NCBI GenBank assembly: GCA_046497505.1
Contig: JAWOFN010000112.1
Span: 26,473-90,472, forward strand
Length of the DNA stretch: 64,000 bases
Source: JAWOFN01 sp046497505 [NCBI: bacterium]
Lineage (GTDB): Bacteria > Blakebacterota > Blakebacteria > Blakebacterales
Direction: 5' to 3'
The notes beneath the pieces were generated by a model that saw nothing but the letters and a program-made list of their open reading frames with translations, was not told where the DNA came from and did no database searches. The position numbers and the translations under genes were made by a program. Position 1 is the stretch's first letter; each line of letters opens with the position of its first letter. Positions 31,929 through 41,335 of the stretch are shown piece after piece.

Positions 31929-33572
31929 GTGAGATGGAACCAATGGAGACATGAACCGGGCCGGCTGACACTGCTGCTCGTCTTCCTCCTCGCCCTGCCC
32001 CTCGCGGCATGGGGTCAGGGGCACGACATCACCAAGTCCGCCGGCCCCGGCCTGGAGAGCTGCACCAGCATCATGGTGGGACGGCTGGCCAGCACCGACG
32101 GTTCGGTGATGACCGCCCACTCCTGTGACGGCAACTACCGCACCTGGCTGCGGATGGAGCCCGCCGCGGACCACCGCGAGGGCACCATGAAGCAGATCCA
32201 CTGGGGGACCCTCCATACCGAGTCCCCCTGGGACACCGGGGAGCTCATCCTGAAGGGCGAGATCCCCGAGGCGGCGCACACCTATGCCTACATGAACGTG
32301 GCCTATCCCTGCATGAACGAGCACCAGCTCGCCATCGGGGAGACCACCATCGGCGGGCGCCGGGAGCTGCGGAACGACGAGGGCCTCTTCCTCATCGAGG
32401 ACCTGCAGCGTATCGCCCTCGAACGCACCACGACCGCACGGGAGGCGATCCGGCTCATCGGCGAGCTGGTGGCGGAATACGGGTACGGAGACTGGGGGGA
32501 GTGTCTCACCTTCGCCGACCCGAAGGAGGTCTGGCACTTCGAGATCTTCGGCGCCGGACCCTTCGAGAAGGGGGCGGTCTGGGCCGCGGTGCGGATCCCC
32601 GACGGCCACGTGGGGGTGAGTGCCAACATCCCCCGGATCAGCACCCTCGACCTGGACGACCCCGATCGCTACATGGCCAGCGAGAACGTTTATTCGGTGG
32701 CCGAGGAGATGGGATGGTACGACCCCTCCGACGGCGAACCCTTCCGCATGTGGGAGGCGTACAGCGGCCGCCGCCCCTTCAGCGACCGCGAGTTCTTCGT
32801 CCTCAGCACCATGGCTCCCAGCCTGGACCTGGAGTGGGAGGTGGAAGAGCTCCCCTTCTCGGTGGAGCCGGACGAGAAGGTCTCGGTGGAGGATGTGTTC
32901 GCCTACTACCGGAGCACCTATGAGGGTCATGAGTTCGACCCGATGAAGAACCTCAAGGTGGAGCAGCGACGGCGGGGACAGGAAGCAGGGGAGATGGTCA
33001 CCACCACCGCAGTGAGTCCCTGGATGGGCAGGGACACCCGGCAGCTCCTCAACACCCTGGCACCCGGTTCGGTGGAGTCGCACCGGACCATCGCCGTGGC
33101 CCGCTGCTCTTACAGCCAGGTCAACCAGTGTCGGGACTGGCTGCCTGACGGCATCGGCGGCATCGCCTGGTTCAGCTTCGACAACCCGGCCCAGAGCCCG
33201 CGGATCCCCATTTTCGCCGGCGTGCTCGAGCTCCCCGACTCCTTCGAGGTGTGTGCCCAGGAGCGCTACCGCACCGACTCGGCGGCCTGGTGGTTCCGGC
33301 GCACCAACCGGCTGGCCATGATCAAGTACGGCACGACCCGCCAGACCATGGAGGAGGCCGTCATGGCCTTCCAGGACCGGGCCCTCACCGAGCTGCCCAT
33401 GGTGGAGCAGACCGCATTGGAGTTGTACCGGAACGCCCAGGACGGGGAGGACGCTCCCGATGCCTACCGGCAGTACCTCACCCGCTACACCAACGACTTC
33501 GCACGGGCGACCATGGCTCACTGGTGGGAGCTGGGCGACAAGTTCTGGGCCCTCTTCGCCCGGGGTTTCTGA
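31929..33572 (+). CDS. secreted C69-family dipeptidase (PepD-like Ntn hydrolase)
   Basis: 547 residues from GTG 31929, which has AAGGAG seven bases before it; ATG 31911 is the other possible start. A signal sequence (TLLLVFLLALPLAAWG) and short propeptide precede the likely nucleophile Cys45 in GLESCTSIMVGRLASTDGSV, exposed by self-cleavage in this family. Other features: SPWDTGELILKGEIPEAAHT, NEHQLAIGETTIGGR and DWGECLTFADPKEVWHFEIF. C69 enzymes cleave dipeptides. It ends the pgs block, so it may degrade peptides released from the polymer. Confidence 0.88.
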   Translation: MRWNQWRHEPGRLTLLLVFLLALPLAAWGQGHDITKSAGPGLESCTSIMVGRLASTDGSVMTAHSCDGNYRTWLRMEPAADHREGTMKQIHWGTLHTESPWDTGELILKGEIPEAAHTYAYMNVAYPCMNEHQLAIGETTIGGRRELRNDEGLFLIEDLQRIALERTTTAREAIRLIGELVAEYGYGDWGECLTFADPKEVWHFEIFGAGPFEKGAVWAAVRIPDGHVGVSANIPRISTLDLDDPDRYMASENVYSVAEEMGWYDPSDGEPFRMWEAYSGRRPFSDREFFVLSTMAPSLDLEWEVEELPFSVEPDEKVSVEDVFAYYRSTYEGHEFDPMKNLKVEQRRRGQEAGEMVTTTAVSPWMGRDTRQLLNTLAPGSVESHRTIAVARCSYSQVNQCRDWLPDGIGGIAWFSFDNPAQSPRIPIFAGVLELPDSFEVCAQERYRTDSAAWWFRRTNRLAMIKYGTTRQTMEEAVMAFQDRALTELPMVEQTALELYRNAQDGEDAPDAYRQYLTRYTNDFARATMAHWWELGDKFWALFARGF

Positions 33573-33646
33573 GACCCGCTGTATCCTCACGACCCGTCCG
33601 GGATCCCTCCAGGGAGCAGGAGCGGAGGAGCGGGTCGGGACGTCCG

Positions 33647-33677
33647 CCCGGGAGGCCGCCTCATGGGACCTCCCGGG
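33647..33677 (+). terminator. hairpin after C69 peptidase gene
   Basis: CCCGGGAGG (33647-33655) and CCTCCCGGG (33669-33677) are perfect reverse complements around a 13-base loop, 75 bases past the peptidase stop. No T-tract. It likely closes the pgs transcript. Confidence 0.45.
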
Positions 33678-33721
33678 TGAGGGTGTCCGTCCCGGGGCCC
33701 CTCCCCCCCGGATTGCGTTCT

Positions 33722-33749
33722 TTGGCTCCGGACGGTCTCGCCATAGTTT
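33722..33749 (+). promoter_or_regulatory. candidate promoter of lipoprotein gene
   Basis: TTGGCT (33722-33727) and TAGTTT (33744-33749), 16 bases apart, lie about 50 bases before the lipoprotein start in a locally AT-rich patch. Confidence 0.4.
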
Positions 33750-33798
33750 ATTGATAAGAGACGCGGATGTGTACCGAGAGACATCGGAGGCTCATATC

Positions 33799-34593
33799 AT
33801 GCATCTTATGAGAGACAGGAAGACGCACCCCGGATCGATCCTGGCCGCGGTGACCGGTCTCCTCCTCCTGCCCCTCCTGGCAGGCTGCGGGGACGAACTG
33901 AACCGGGAGGTCCTCAGGGAGGAGATGGCCGCCCTCGATCAGACCTGGATCCCCGCCCTGGTCACGACGCAGCAGGGGGACCGGGCCCAAGCGGAACTCG
34001 CCACCGAGGCCTTCCGTGCCCAGTGGGACATCTTCCGGGTGAAGTTCCGAGACTTCCCGGCGGACGACCCGCACTGGTCGGCCCGGCTGGACAGCCTGGA
34101 TTCCCTGGTGGACGAGACGGTCGACTTCGTGGAGACGGGGGAGTCGCTGGAGCGGGCCCAAACCCGGCTCGAGGAGATGCGCCACGCCTTCCGCCGTCTT
34201 CGCCATGCCATCGGTATCGAGGACTACTTCCTTGACCATGTGACCGAATATCACGACGACCTGGAAATGATCACGGGTGTCGTGGAAGAGCGTCCCGAAG
34301 GCACCATCACCCCGGGGCTGATGGATTCACTCGCCACCATGCTGGACGGAGCCGAAGAGCATTGGGACGTGGTCTCCGAACTCCGGTTCGACCAGGAGGC
34401 CTTCGACCTGGACATCGCGGCGATGAACCGTCTCGCCAACCTGGTGCGGGAGCACCGCGAGGCGCTGCAGCGGATGCGAACCGCCCTGCAGGAGGGGGCC
34501 CGCGCTCAGATCCGGACCAGGGCGTCGGAACTGAGGGAGACCTACCTGCTCTTCTTCAAGGTGTTCGGGGACTTCTCCCCCATCACCTCCTGA
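33799..34593 (+). CDS. lipoprotein of unknown function, helical
   Basis: 264 residues from ATG 33799 (GGAGG upstream). Signal peptide with lipobox LLAGCGDEL (Cys about 31). The mature protein is a run of long amphipathic helices with charged heptads (ELNREVLREEMAALDQTWIP, SLERAQTRLEEMRHAFRRLR, ANLVREHREALQRMRTALQE) and no cysteines or obvious enzyme motif. It resembles four-helix-bundle envelope lipoproteins, but I cannot name a family. It is followed by the yjbQ-like gene after 62 bases. Confidence 0.82.
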   Translation: MHLMRDRKTHPGSILAAVTGLLLLPLLAGCGDELNREVLREEMAALDQTWIPALVTTQQGDRAQAELATEAFRAQWDIFRVKFRDFPADDPHWSARLDSLDSLVDETVDFVETGESLERAQTRLEEMRHAFRRLRHAIGIEDYFLDHVTEYHDDLEMITGVVEERPEGTITPGLMDSLATMLDGAEEHWDVVSELRFDQEAFDLDIAAMNRLANLVREHREALQRMRTALQEGARAQIRTRASELRETYLLFFKVFGDFSPITS

Positions 34594-34655
34594 AGCAGAA
34601 CCGGTCCCGGGTCAGGAGGGATCGGCGTCCTCCGGCACGGATCAGGAAGGTCATC

Positions 34656-35087
34656 ATGGTGTGGGAACAGAAGGAGATACGGCTCCAGGTCCGGCAGCGC
34701 GGGTACCATCTCGTCACCGACGAGGTGACCGGGGCCCTCGGGGAGATCCTGGGTTCGGTACGTGTGGGTCTGCTGCACCTCTTCATCCAGCACACCTCGG
34801 CTTCGCTGACACTGAACGAGAACTCGAGTCCCGACGTGCGAGGGGACTTCCGGCGGCACCTCGACGAGATGGTTCCCGAAGACGCTCCCTACTGGCAGCA
34901 TACGGTCGAGGGTCCCGACGACATGCCGGCCCACATCAAGGCCTCGCTGATGGGGAGCGGATTGCTCATCCCCGTCTCGGACGGGGAACTGCACCTGGGG
35001 ACGTGGCAGGGCATCTACTTATGTGAGCACCGGGACAGCTCAGGCCCCAGGAGGCTGGTCGCGACCCTGTTCGGCAAGGAAGCCTGA
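34656..35087 (+). CDS. YjbQ family protein (UPF0047)
   Basis: 143 residues. Near-universal small beta protein; family members have weak thiamin-phosphate synthase activity, and the true role is unsettled. Conserved residues are present: LHLFIQHTSASLTLNEN, DSSPDVRGDFRRHLDEM-like stretch and APYWQHTVEGPDDMPAHIKA, GSGLLIPVSDGELHLGTWQG, with His and Glu residues that bind a metal in known structures. AGGAAGG precedes the ATG at 34656. Confidence 0.93.
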   Translation: MVWEQKEIRLQVRQRGYHLVTDEVTGALGEILGSVRVGLLHLFIQHTSASLTLNENSSPDVRGDFRRHLDEMVPEDAPYWQHTVEGPDDMPAHIKASLMGSGLLIPVSDGELHLGTWQGIYLCEHRDSSGPRRLVATLFGKEA

Positions 35088-35114
35088 GCCGCTGAGAAGG
35101 AAGACCGGTGGATC

Positions 35115-35380
35115 TCAGCCCGACGCCTCCGGGAGGTAGACATGGAACGCGGTGCCCTCCCCCGGCTCGGTCTCCACCTCGACGGCGATGCGCAGGGCGC
35201 CCCCTCTCGGCATGGCCTCCGTCGCGTTCACGACCAGGTTCACCATGATCTGTTCGAACTGGCCCGGGTCCGTATAGATGCAGGCCGGCTCATCCGTGAA
35301 GTCGGTCTCCAGCACGACATCCTCCCCGATGAAGGGACCAGGATGTCGTTCCGCCGGGGCCCTCAGAAGATCCCGGCGGC
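35115..35380 (-). pseudogene. remnant of a histidine-kinase ATPase domain
   Basis: The minus frame ending at 35115 reads ...DLLRAPAERHPGPFIGEDVV, then DPGQFEQIMVNLVVNATEAM (the N-box of HATPase_c, N and E present), and then jumps from PRGGALRIAVEVE straight to TEPGEGTAFHVYLPEASG, the normal last strand of such kinases. The G1, F and G2 boxes in between are missing, an internal deletion of about 70-80 residues. Upstream the frame runs into nuoN (stop at 35363), and no start or sensor part remains. It is a dead fragment. Confidence 0.75.
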
Positions 35381-36850
35381 GTAGGCGGCGATTTCCGCCA
35401 GCGGGCTCCAGAGGATCCCGAACAGCAGGACCGGCACTACCAGGACGACGGCCAGGGCTGCCTGGGGCAGGCTGAGCCGGCCCATGGGGGCAGCGGTGGT
35501 TTCTCCCCCTCCGTCAAGCCACATCGCCTTGGCCACCCGCATGTAGTACCAGAGGCTGATCACGCTGTTCAGCACCCCGGCCACCGCGAGCCAGTATATC
35601 TCCTTCTGGATCAGGGCGGCGAAGAGGTACCACTTGCCGATGAAGCCTGCCGTGGGGGGGAGTCCGGTGAGGCTGAAGAGGACGATGACCATGCCCACGC
35701 CCAGCATGGGGTGGCGCCAGCCCAGGTCGTTGAAAGCGGACATCTCGGCCGAGCCGGTCTGCTGCTCCACCATATCCACGATCAGGAAGAACGCGAGGTT
35801 GGCGAAGTAGTAAACCATGAGATAGAGGAGCACGGCCTGCAGGCCGGTGCCGCTGAAGGCGGCCAGCCCCATGAGGATGTAGCCCGCGTGGGCCACACCG
35901 CTGTAGGCGAGCAGCCGTTTCAGGTTGGTCTGCAGGAGGGCGGCCAGGTTCCCCAGGGTCATGGTGATGACGCTGAAGACCGCCAGGATGGCGGACCAGT
36001 CCAGCCCGCCGGCGGTGGTCCAGATACCGGTGGTCTCGGAGAGGGGCCCGGCCCCGAAGGCCCATATGAAGCGGATGAGGAGGGCCACGCCTGCGGCCTT
36101 CGGCCCCACAGCGAAGAAAGCTGCCGCGGGGGTCGGAGCCCCTTCGTACACGTCGGGGGCCCAGAAGTGGAAGGGCACCATGCTGATCTTGTATCCCACC
36201 CCGGCCAGGGTGAGCACCGCCGCGGTCAGCAGTCCCAGACTGGGTTCCATGGTGCGCAGCGCGGTCCCGATGGCATAGAGGTTCGTGTGCCCGGTCATCC
36301 CGTACAGGAGGCTGAACCCGAAGAACATCGTCCCGGAGGCGAAGGCTCCGTAGATGACGTACTTCACCGATGCCTCGGCACCCTTCTCGTCCTCCCTGAA
36401 GAAACCCGCCATGACATAGGAGGGCACGCTCACCAGTTCCAGGGCGATGAAGACCATCACCACGTCGCTGGCGCCCACCAGCAGGTAGGCCCCGACCAGC
36501 GAAGCCATCATGAGGGCGTAGAACTCCGCGCCCCTTCGACCGATGGACCCTTCCTCGCGGGCGTGGGGGGCGGTGAACACCACCACGGCCACCGCCACGG
36601 CACTGAAGAAGAAGCGGAAGAACACCACCATGGCGTCCACGGCCGTGGTGTCGTAGAACACCTGGGTCGCGGCCTTCGTGACATCTCCCAGACCCAGGAG
36701 CGCTGCGGCGGCGGCACCCACGGCGGCGATCCATGCCGCGACGAGCGCCCGGTTCCGCTTCAGCACGAACTCCGCCCCGATCACCAGCGCAAGGGTCCCT
36801 GTGAGGACCAGCTCGGGGATGAAGTAGCTGAGGCTCTCTATGGTTCCCAT
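35363..36850 (-). CDS. nuoN: NADH-quinone oxidoreductase subunit N
   Basis: 495 residues, about 14 membrane helices, one of the three antiporter-like proton-pump subunits of complex I. The conserved core includes ALELVSVPSYVMAGFFREDE (discontinuous helix Glu), FHFWAPDVYEGAPTPAAAFF and LLAYSGVAHAGYILMGLAAF, whose Lys/His relay positions are typical. Last gene of the nuo operon; 12 bases after nuoM. Confidence 0.97.
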   Translation of the reverse strand: MGTIESLSYFIPELVLTGTLALVIGAEFVLKRNRALVAAWIAAVGAAAAALLGLGDVTKAATQVFYDTTAVDAMVVFFRFFFSAVAVAVVVFTAPHAREEGSIGRRGAEFYALMMASLVGAYLLVGASDVVMVFIALELVSVPSYVMAGFFREDEKGAEASVKYVIYGAFASGTMFFGFSLLYGMTGHTNLYAIGTALRTMEPSLGLLTAAVLTLAGVGYKISMVPFHFWAPDVYEGAPTPAAAFFAVGPKAAGVALLIRFIWAFGAGPLSETTGIWTTAGGLDWSAILAVFSVITMTLGNLAALLQTNLKRLLAYSGVAHAGYILMGLAAFSGTGLQAVLLYLMVYYFANLAFFLIVDMVEQQTGSAEMSAFNDLGWRHPMLGVGMVIVLFSLTGLPPTAGFIGKWYLFAALIQKEIYWLAVAGVLNSVISLWYYMRVAKAMWLDGGGETTAAPMGRLSLPQAALAVVLVVPVLLFGILWSPLAEIAAYAAGIF

Positions 36851-36862
36851 TCGCGGCCTGCC

Positions 36863-38341
36863 TTACCCGACGACGTTGATGATCTGGCGGAGTGCCTTGT
36901 CCATGATGTCGATCAGCGTGCTCGGGAAGATCCCCAGGACGAAGGTCAGTACGACCAGCGGCACCAGCGTGACCGCCTCACGCAGCGACATGTCCGGGAA
37001 ACCCTTGTACTCCTCGTTGATCTGACCGAAGTAGACCCGCTGGACCGTCCAGAGGATGTATACCGCGGTGAGGATCAGACCCGAGACCGCGATGATGGTC
37101 AGCGTCCTGTAGACGGTGAAGGCACCCAGCAGGCTGAGGGCCTCGCCGATGAAGCCGGACATGGAGGGCAGCCCCAGCGAACCCATCAGGAGGAGCAGGC
37201 TCACGCCGAAGTACTTCGGCATGTGCAGTGCCAGCCCGCCGAAACGGTCCAGGTCCCGGTGGTGCGCCCGATCGTAGATCACGCCGACCACGAGGAAGAG
37301 CCCCCCGGAGAGGATCCCGTGGCTGATCATCTGGAACACCGCCCCGTTCATGCCGTATGCGGTCAGGCTCGCCATGCCCAGGAGGACGAACCCCATGTGG
37401 CTCACACTCGAGTAGGCCACCAGCTTCTTGAAGTCGGTCTGGGCCATGGCCACGAAAGCGCCGTAGACGATGTTGATCACACCGATGATGGCAAGGGTGT
37501 AGGCGAACCAGACCGTCCCCTCCGGGAGCATGGGGAAGCTGATCCGCAGCAGCCCGTAGGTCCCCATCTTCAGGAGCACACCGGCCAGGATGACGCTGAT
37601 CGGTGTGGGGGCCTCGACGTGGGCGTCAGGAAGCCACGTGTGGAAGGGGAAGGCCGGGACCTTGATGGCGAACCCGATGTAGAAGGCCAGGAAGACCCAG
37701 ATCTGGAAGCCCTTCGCCCACCCGGCGGCGTTCCCCATCAGCTCCAGCATGTTGAAGGTGTGGGGGTCGCTGTTGAAGTAGACCGCCAGCATCCCCAGCA
37801 GGAGGAGTACGGACCCCACCAGCGTGTAGAGGAAGAACTTGATGGCGGCGTACTCGCGCCGGGGGCCGCCCCAGATGCCGATGAGGAAGTACATCGGCAG
37901 GAGCATGACCTCCCAGAAGACGTAGAACAGAAAGAAGTCGAGGGCCACGAACACCCCGTACATGCCCGTCACCAGGAGCATGAACAGCATGTGATAGCCC
38001 TTGACGCCCTTCGTGATGTTCCACGATGCGATGACCGCCAGAAGGCCCAGCAGCCCGGTCAGCAGCACGAGCGGGAAGGAGAGCCCGTCCACGCCCACGA
38101 AGTACTGGATTCCGAACTGGGGGATCCACGCGACCTTTTCCACAAACTGGAAACCGGCCTCTGTCGTGGCCCCGACCATGGCGTAGTCCCACTGCGACCA
38201 CATCACCAGCGACAGTGCCAACGGTATCGCGGTGGCCGCCACGGCGATCCAGCGGATCAGTGTGTCCCTGCCCTTCGGGACCAGCAGCATCGCCAGTGCC
38301 CCGAAGACCGGGAAGAAGGTGATTACGGTCAGGTAGCCCAT
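36863..38341 (-). CDS. nuoM: NADH-quinone oxidoreductase subunit M
   Basis: 492 residues, about 14 membrane helices. Conserved regions: FFLFYVFWEVMLLPMYFLIG (key Glu), FPFHTWLPDAHVEAPTPISV, LVAYSSVSHMGFVLLGMASL and LGLPSMSGFIGE. It pumps protons in the membrane arm. Lies between nuoL and nuoN with 24- and 12-base gaps. Confidence 0.97.
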   Translation of the reverse strand: MGYLTVITFFPVFGALAMLLVPKGRDTLIRWIAVAATAIPLALSLVMWSQWDYAMVGATTEAGFQFVEKVAWIPQFGIQYFVGVDGLSFPLVLLTGLLGLLAVIASWNITKGVKGYHMLFMLLVTGMYGVFVALDFFLFYVFWEVMLLPMYFLIGIWGGPRREYAAIKFFLYTLVGSVLLLLGMLAVYFNSDPHTFNMLELMGNAAGWAKGFQIWVFLAFYIGFAIKVPAFPFHTWLPDAHVEAPTPISVILAGVLLKMGTYGLLRISFPMLPEGTVWFAYTLAIIGVINIVYGAFVAMAQTDFKKLVAYSSVSHMGFVLLGMASLTAYGMNGAVFQMISHGILSGGLFLVVGVIYDRAHHRDLDRFGGLALHMPKYFGVSLLLLMGSLGLPSMSGFIGEALSLLGAFTVYRTLTIIAVSGLILTAVYILWTVQRVYFGQINEEYKGFPDMSLREAVTLVPLVVLTFVLGIFPSTLIDIMDKALRQIINVVG

Positions 38342-38365
38342 GTGCTACGTCTCCCGTGAAACCGG

Positions 38366-40528
38366 TTAAAGGATTCCCGCCAGGATGATGACCAGCACAG
38401 CCGTGAGGGTGGCCAGCACGTAGTTCTGGATCCGGCCCGTCTGGATCTGGCGTGTGGCCGATCCCGCGCTGCCCACCGTGCGTGCGGTGGCGTTCACCAG
38501 CCAGTCCACACCGTGCAGGTCTGCGTTCCCGCTGAACCGCGAGATGCCCCGGGTCACCGGGGCCGTGGCGTTCACGAAACCGTCGATGATCTTCGCGTCG
38601 AACCAGCCCAGCAGCAGCCGTCCCTTCATGACCGCCGCCACGAAGGTGACCCCGTACAGTTCGTCGAAGAAGAACTTCCCGTCGGCCAGCCGGTAGAGGG
38701 GTCCCATCCGTTCCGCCCAGGCCTCGGCGGAGAGCGACTTCTTGAAGTACATCAGGTAGGCCAGGAAGATCCCCGTGGCCGCCACGATGAGGCTGATGAT
38801 CATGGCGATCAGGTGCTCCGGACCATGGTGGCCCGCACCGTGTGCCTCCTCAGCGTACCCCTGGGCCGCACCCGCCTCCCCGTGCTCACCGGCCTGTTCG
38901 GGCTGGTGTTCCCCCGGGAAGGCGGCCGGGAGGATCCGGGTCTCCCCGGCGGGGTGAAGGACCCCCTCGGTGCGCTGCAGCCCGGCTCCCGCTGCATGTT
39001 CGGTCGCGGCAGCCGAGGTCTGTTCGTACGCGAAGTCGGGTTTCTGGATCAGGTGCGCGAACCAGCCCTCCCCGCCGAAGGGATTGAAGGAGGGGAAGGT
39101 GAAGAAGAGATAGAAGCAGAGCACACCCAGCACGCTGAGCGGTACCGTCATGACCTTCGGGCTCTCGTGGGCGTGGTCGTACTTCTCGTGGTCCTGAGGC
39201 TCTCCGTGGAAGGTCATGAAGAGGAGCCGGAACATGTAGAAAGCGGTCAGCAGGGCGGCGCCGAAACCGAAGAGCGGGAGCAGGAAGTGCCCCGGCTGCT
39301 CCATGGCGAAGCCCAGCGTGCCGGCCAGGATGGCGTCCTTGCTTACGAAGCCGGTCGTGAAGGGAACCCCCGAGATGGCGAGGGTGGCCGCCAGGAAGGT
39401 GAGGTAGGTCACGGGCATCTTCTTCCTCAGCCCGCCCATCTCACGCATGTCCTGGGTGTGCACCGCATGGATCACCGAGCCGGAGCCCAGGAAGAGCAGC
39501 GCCTTGAAGATGGCGTGGGTGATCAGGTGCATGAAGCCCGCCGTGTAGGCCCCCACCCCCATGGCCATGACCATGTAGCCCAGCTGACTGATGGTGGAGT
39601 AGGCCAGCACCCGCTTGATGTCGTTCCGGACGATGGCGATGATGGCAGCCATCATGGCCGTGATGCCCCCGATGTAGGCGATGACGATCAGCGCCTCGGG
39701 GGTCAGCATGAAGAAGATCCGGGCGGTCAGGTACACACCGGCCGCCACCATCGTGGCAGCGTGGATCAGGGCGGAGACCGGGGTGGGACCCTCCATGGCG
39801 TCCGGGAGCCAGATGTGAAGCGGGAACTGGGCCGATTTACCGATGGCCCCCATGAAGAGGGTGATCCCGGCCGCGGTGAGCAGGCCTCCGCTCAGCCCTC
39901 CCGCTGCCACCCCGGCCGCGATGTCGTTCAGGTTGAAGGAGCCGATCGTGGCGTAGACGATCCCCAGGCCGATGAGCATGCCCGCGTCACCCACCCGGTT
40001 GACGATGAACGCCTTCTTACCCGCCTGGCTGGCACTGAACTTCTCGAACCAGAAGCCGATGAGCAGGTAGGAGGAGACCCCCACCAGTTCCCAGAAGGCG
40101 TAGAGGGTGAAGAGGTTGTCGGAGAGGACGATCCCGGAGATCGAGAAGGTGAAGAGGCTCAGGTAGCCGAAGTAGAGACTGTACCGGGAATCCCCGTGCA
40201 TGTAGCCCATGCTGTAGACATGGATCAGGAAGGTCACCAGCAGCACCGGGGTGAGCATGAGGGCCATCAGGTTGTTGGCCAGCACGCCGATGGTCATCTG
40301 GAAGCTTCCGATGCTGAACCACACGATCCGGGGGTTCTCCATCCATCCCGGGTCGTACAGGCCGATGGCCTTGAAGAAGATGGGCAGGCTCAGCAGCAGG
40401 GCGATGAAGACCGCCAGGACCGAGACCCAGTCTCCCTGCCGGGGCAGTTTCTTCCCGAAGAGCACGTTCACCCAGAACGCCAGGAAGGGGAAGAGCAGGA
40501 TCAGGAGTGCCGTAGTGAGGAGGTTCAC
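38366..40528 (-). CDS. nuoL: NADH-quinone oxidoreductase subunit L
   Basis: 720 residues, longer than the usual 610-660. The core has FTLYAFWELVGVSSYLLIGF, SAQFPLHIWLPDAMEGPTPV and VLAYSTISQLGYMVMAMGVG. Between about residues 480 and 560 there is a hydrophilic insertion rich in His, Ala, Glu and Gly (for example EHQPEQAGEHGEAGAAQGYA, EEAHGAGHHGPEHL), probably a loop facing the outside or cytoplasm. The C-terminal lateral helix and final membrane helix (LATLTAVLVIILAGIL) are present. Confidence 0.97.
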   Translation of the reverse strand: MNLLTTALLILLFPFLAFWVNVLFGKKLPRQGDWVSVLAVFIALLLSLPIFFKAIGLYDPGWMENPRIVWFSIGSFQMTIGVLANNLMALMLTPVLLVTFLIHVYSMGYMHGDSRYSLYFGYLSLFTFSISGIVLSDNLFTLYAFWELVGVSSYLLIGFWFEKFSASQAGKKAFIVNRVGDAGMLIGLGIVYATIGSFNLNDIAAGVAAGGLSGGLLTAAGITLFMGAIGKSAQFPLHIWLPDAMEGPTPVSALIHAATMVAAGVYLTARIFFMLTPEALIVIAYIGGITAMMAAIIAIVRNDIKRVLAYSTISQLGYMVMAMGVGAYTAGFMHLITHAIFKALLFLGSGSVIHAVHTQDMREMGGLRKKMPVTYLTFLAATLAISGVPFTTGFVSKDAILAGTLGFAMEQPGHFLLPLFGFGAALLTAFYMFRLLFMTFHGEPQDHEKYDHAHESPKVMTVPLSVLGVLCFYLFFTFPSFNPFGGEGWFAHLIQKPDFAYEQTSAAATEHAAGAGLQRTEGVLHPAGETRILPAAFPGEHQPEQAGEHGEAGAAQGYAEEAHGAGHHGPEHLIAMIISLIVAATGIFLAYLMYFKKSLSAEAWAERMGPLYRLADGKFFFDELYGVTFVAAVMKGRLLLGWFDAKIIDGFVNATAPVTRGISRFSGNADLHGVDWLVNATARTVGSAGSATRQIQTGRIQNYVLATLTAVLVIILAGIL

Positions 40529-40534
40529 GGGCTC

Positions 40535-40840
40535 CTATCCTTTCATGATGTCGGCTTCGTCCACGTTGGCGGAGCCGACCTGCTTGTAGAAGTTCAGTAC
40601 GATGGCAAGGGCCACGGCGGCTTCCGCCACGGCGAGCACGACCACGAAGAGGGCGGTCATCTCGCCCCGGGCACTGGCGGTGTTGAAGCGGCTGAACGCG
40701 GCGAAGTTGAGGGCCGACGCGTTCAGGATGAGCTCGATCCCCATCAGCACCGCGATGGCGTTCTTGCGGATCATCACCGTCGCCAGTCCCAGGGCGAAGA
40801 GCACCACCGAGACGACGACGTAGTGCGAGAGGCCGATCAT
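40535..40840 (-). CDS. nuoK: NADH-quinone oxidoreductase subunit K
   Basis: 101 residues, three membrane helices, with the conserved Glu residues in VLMGIELILNASALNFAAFS and AVAEAAVALAIVLNFYKQVG. Starts within the nuoJ stop (four-base overlap) and is followed six bases later by nuoL. Confidence 0.97.
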   Translation of the reverse strand: MIGLSHYVVVSVVLFALGLATVMIRKNAIAVLMGIELILNASALNFAAFSRFNTASARGEMTALFVVVLAVAEAAVALAIVLNFYKQVGSANVDEADIMKG

Positions 40841-41331
40841 GTCTTCCTCCGTGCCATGTAGCCCGCACCCACCAGCGCGATGAGCAGCAGCACCGAGATC
40901 GCCTCGAAGGGCAGGATGTAGTCGCTCATGAAGAGCGAACCCACCCCTTCAGGGTCGGGGCCCGCGTAGACCGGCGCCTGTGCCAGCCAGAGCGCGTCCT
41001 TGAGGGTGATGTAGAAGAGCACCAGCGTGGCCGCCACCAGGAGCAGTCCCAGGAAGCGCTGGGCACCCGACATGCTGATCCGGGCGTGCTCCATGTCCCG
41101 GGTGAGGACGATGGCGAAGAGCAGCAGCACCAGCACGCCGCCGATGTACAGCAGCAGCTGAGCACCCGAGAGGAACGCGGCCCCCAGCACGCCGTACAGG
41201 ATGGCCACCCCGCCGAACGTGGCGAGCAGTGCGAAACCGGCCACGATGAGCCGGCGCGAGAAGGTGACCACCATGGCCGACCCGATGGTCAGGGCGGCGG
41301 CCAGGTAGAAGACTAGAGATTCCCAGTTCAC
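40837..41331 (-). CDS. nuoJ: NADH-quinone oxidoreductase subunit J
   Basis: 164 residues from GTG 41331 (VNWESLVFYLAAALTIGSAM), five membrane helices, with the typical LSGAQLLLYIGGVLVLLLFA segment. Longer in-frame starts lie within nuoI and encode only Arg-rich shadow sequence. The stop overlaps nuoK. Confidence 0.95.
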   Translation of the reverse strand: MNWESLVFYLAAALTIGSAMVVTFSRRLIVAGFALLATFGGVAILYGVLGAAFLSGAQLLLYIGGVLVLLLFAIVLTRDMEHARISMSGAQRFLGLLLVAATLVLFYITLKDALWLAQAPVYAGPDPEGVGSLFMSDYILPFEAISVLLLIALVGAGYMARRKT

Positions 41332-41335
41332 CGGC

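Noticed and set aside
38513-40861. Long plus-strand reading frame across nuoLK
   Set aside because: It is the antisense of clear nuo genes; composition is Gly/Glu/His-rich with no family match, an effect of high GC.
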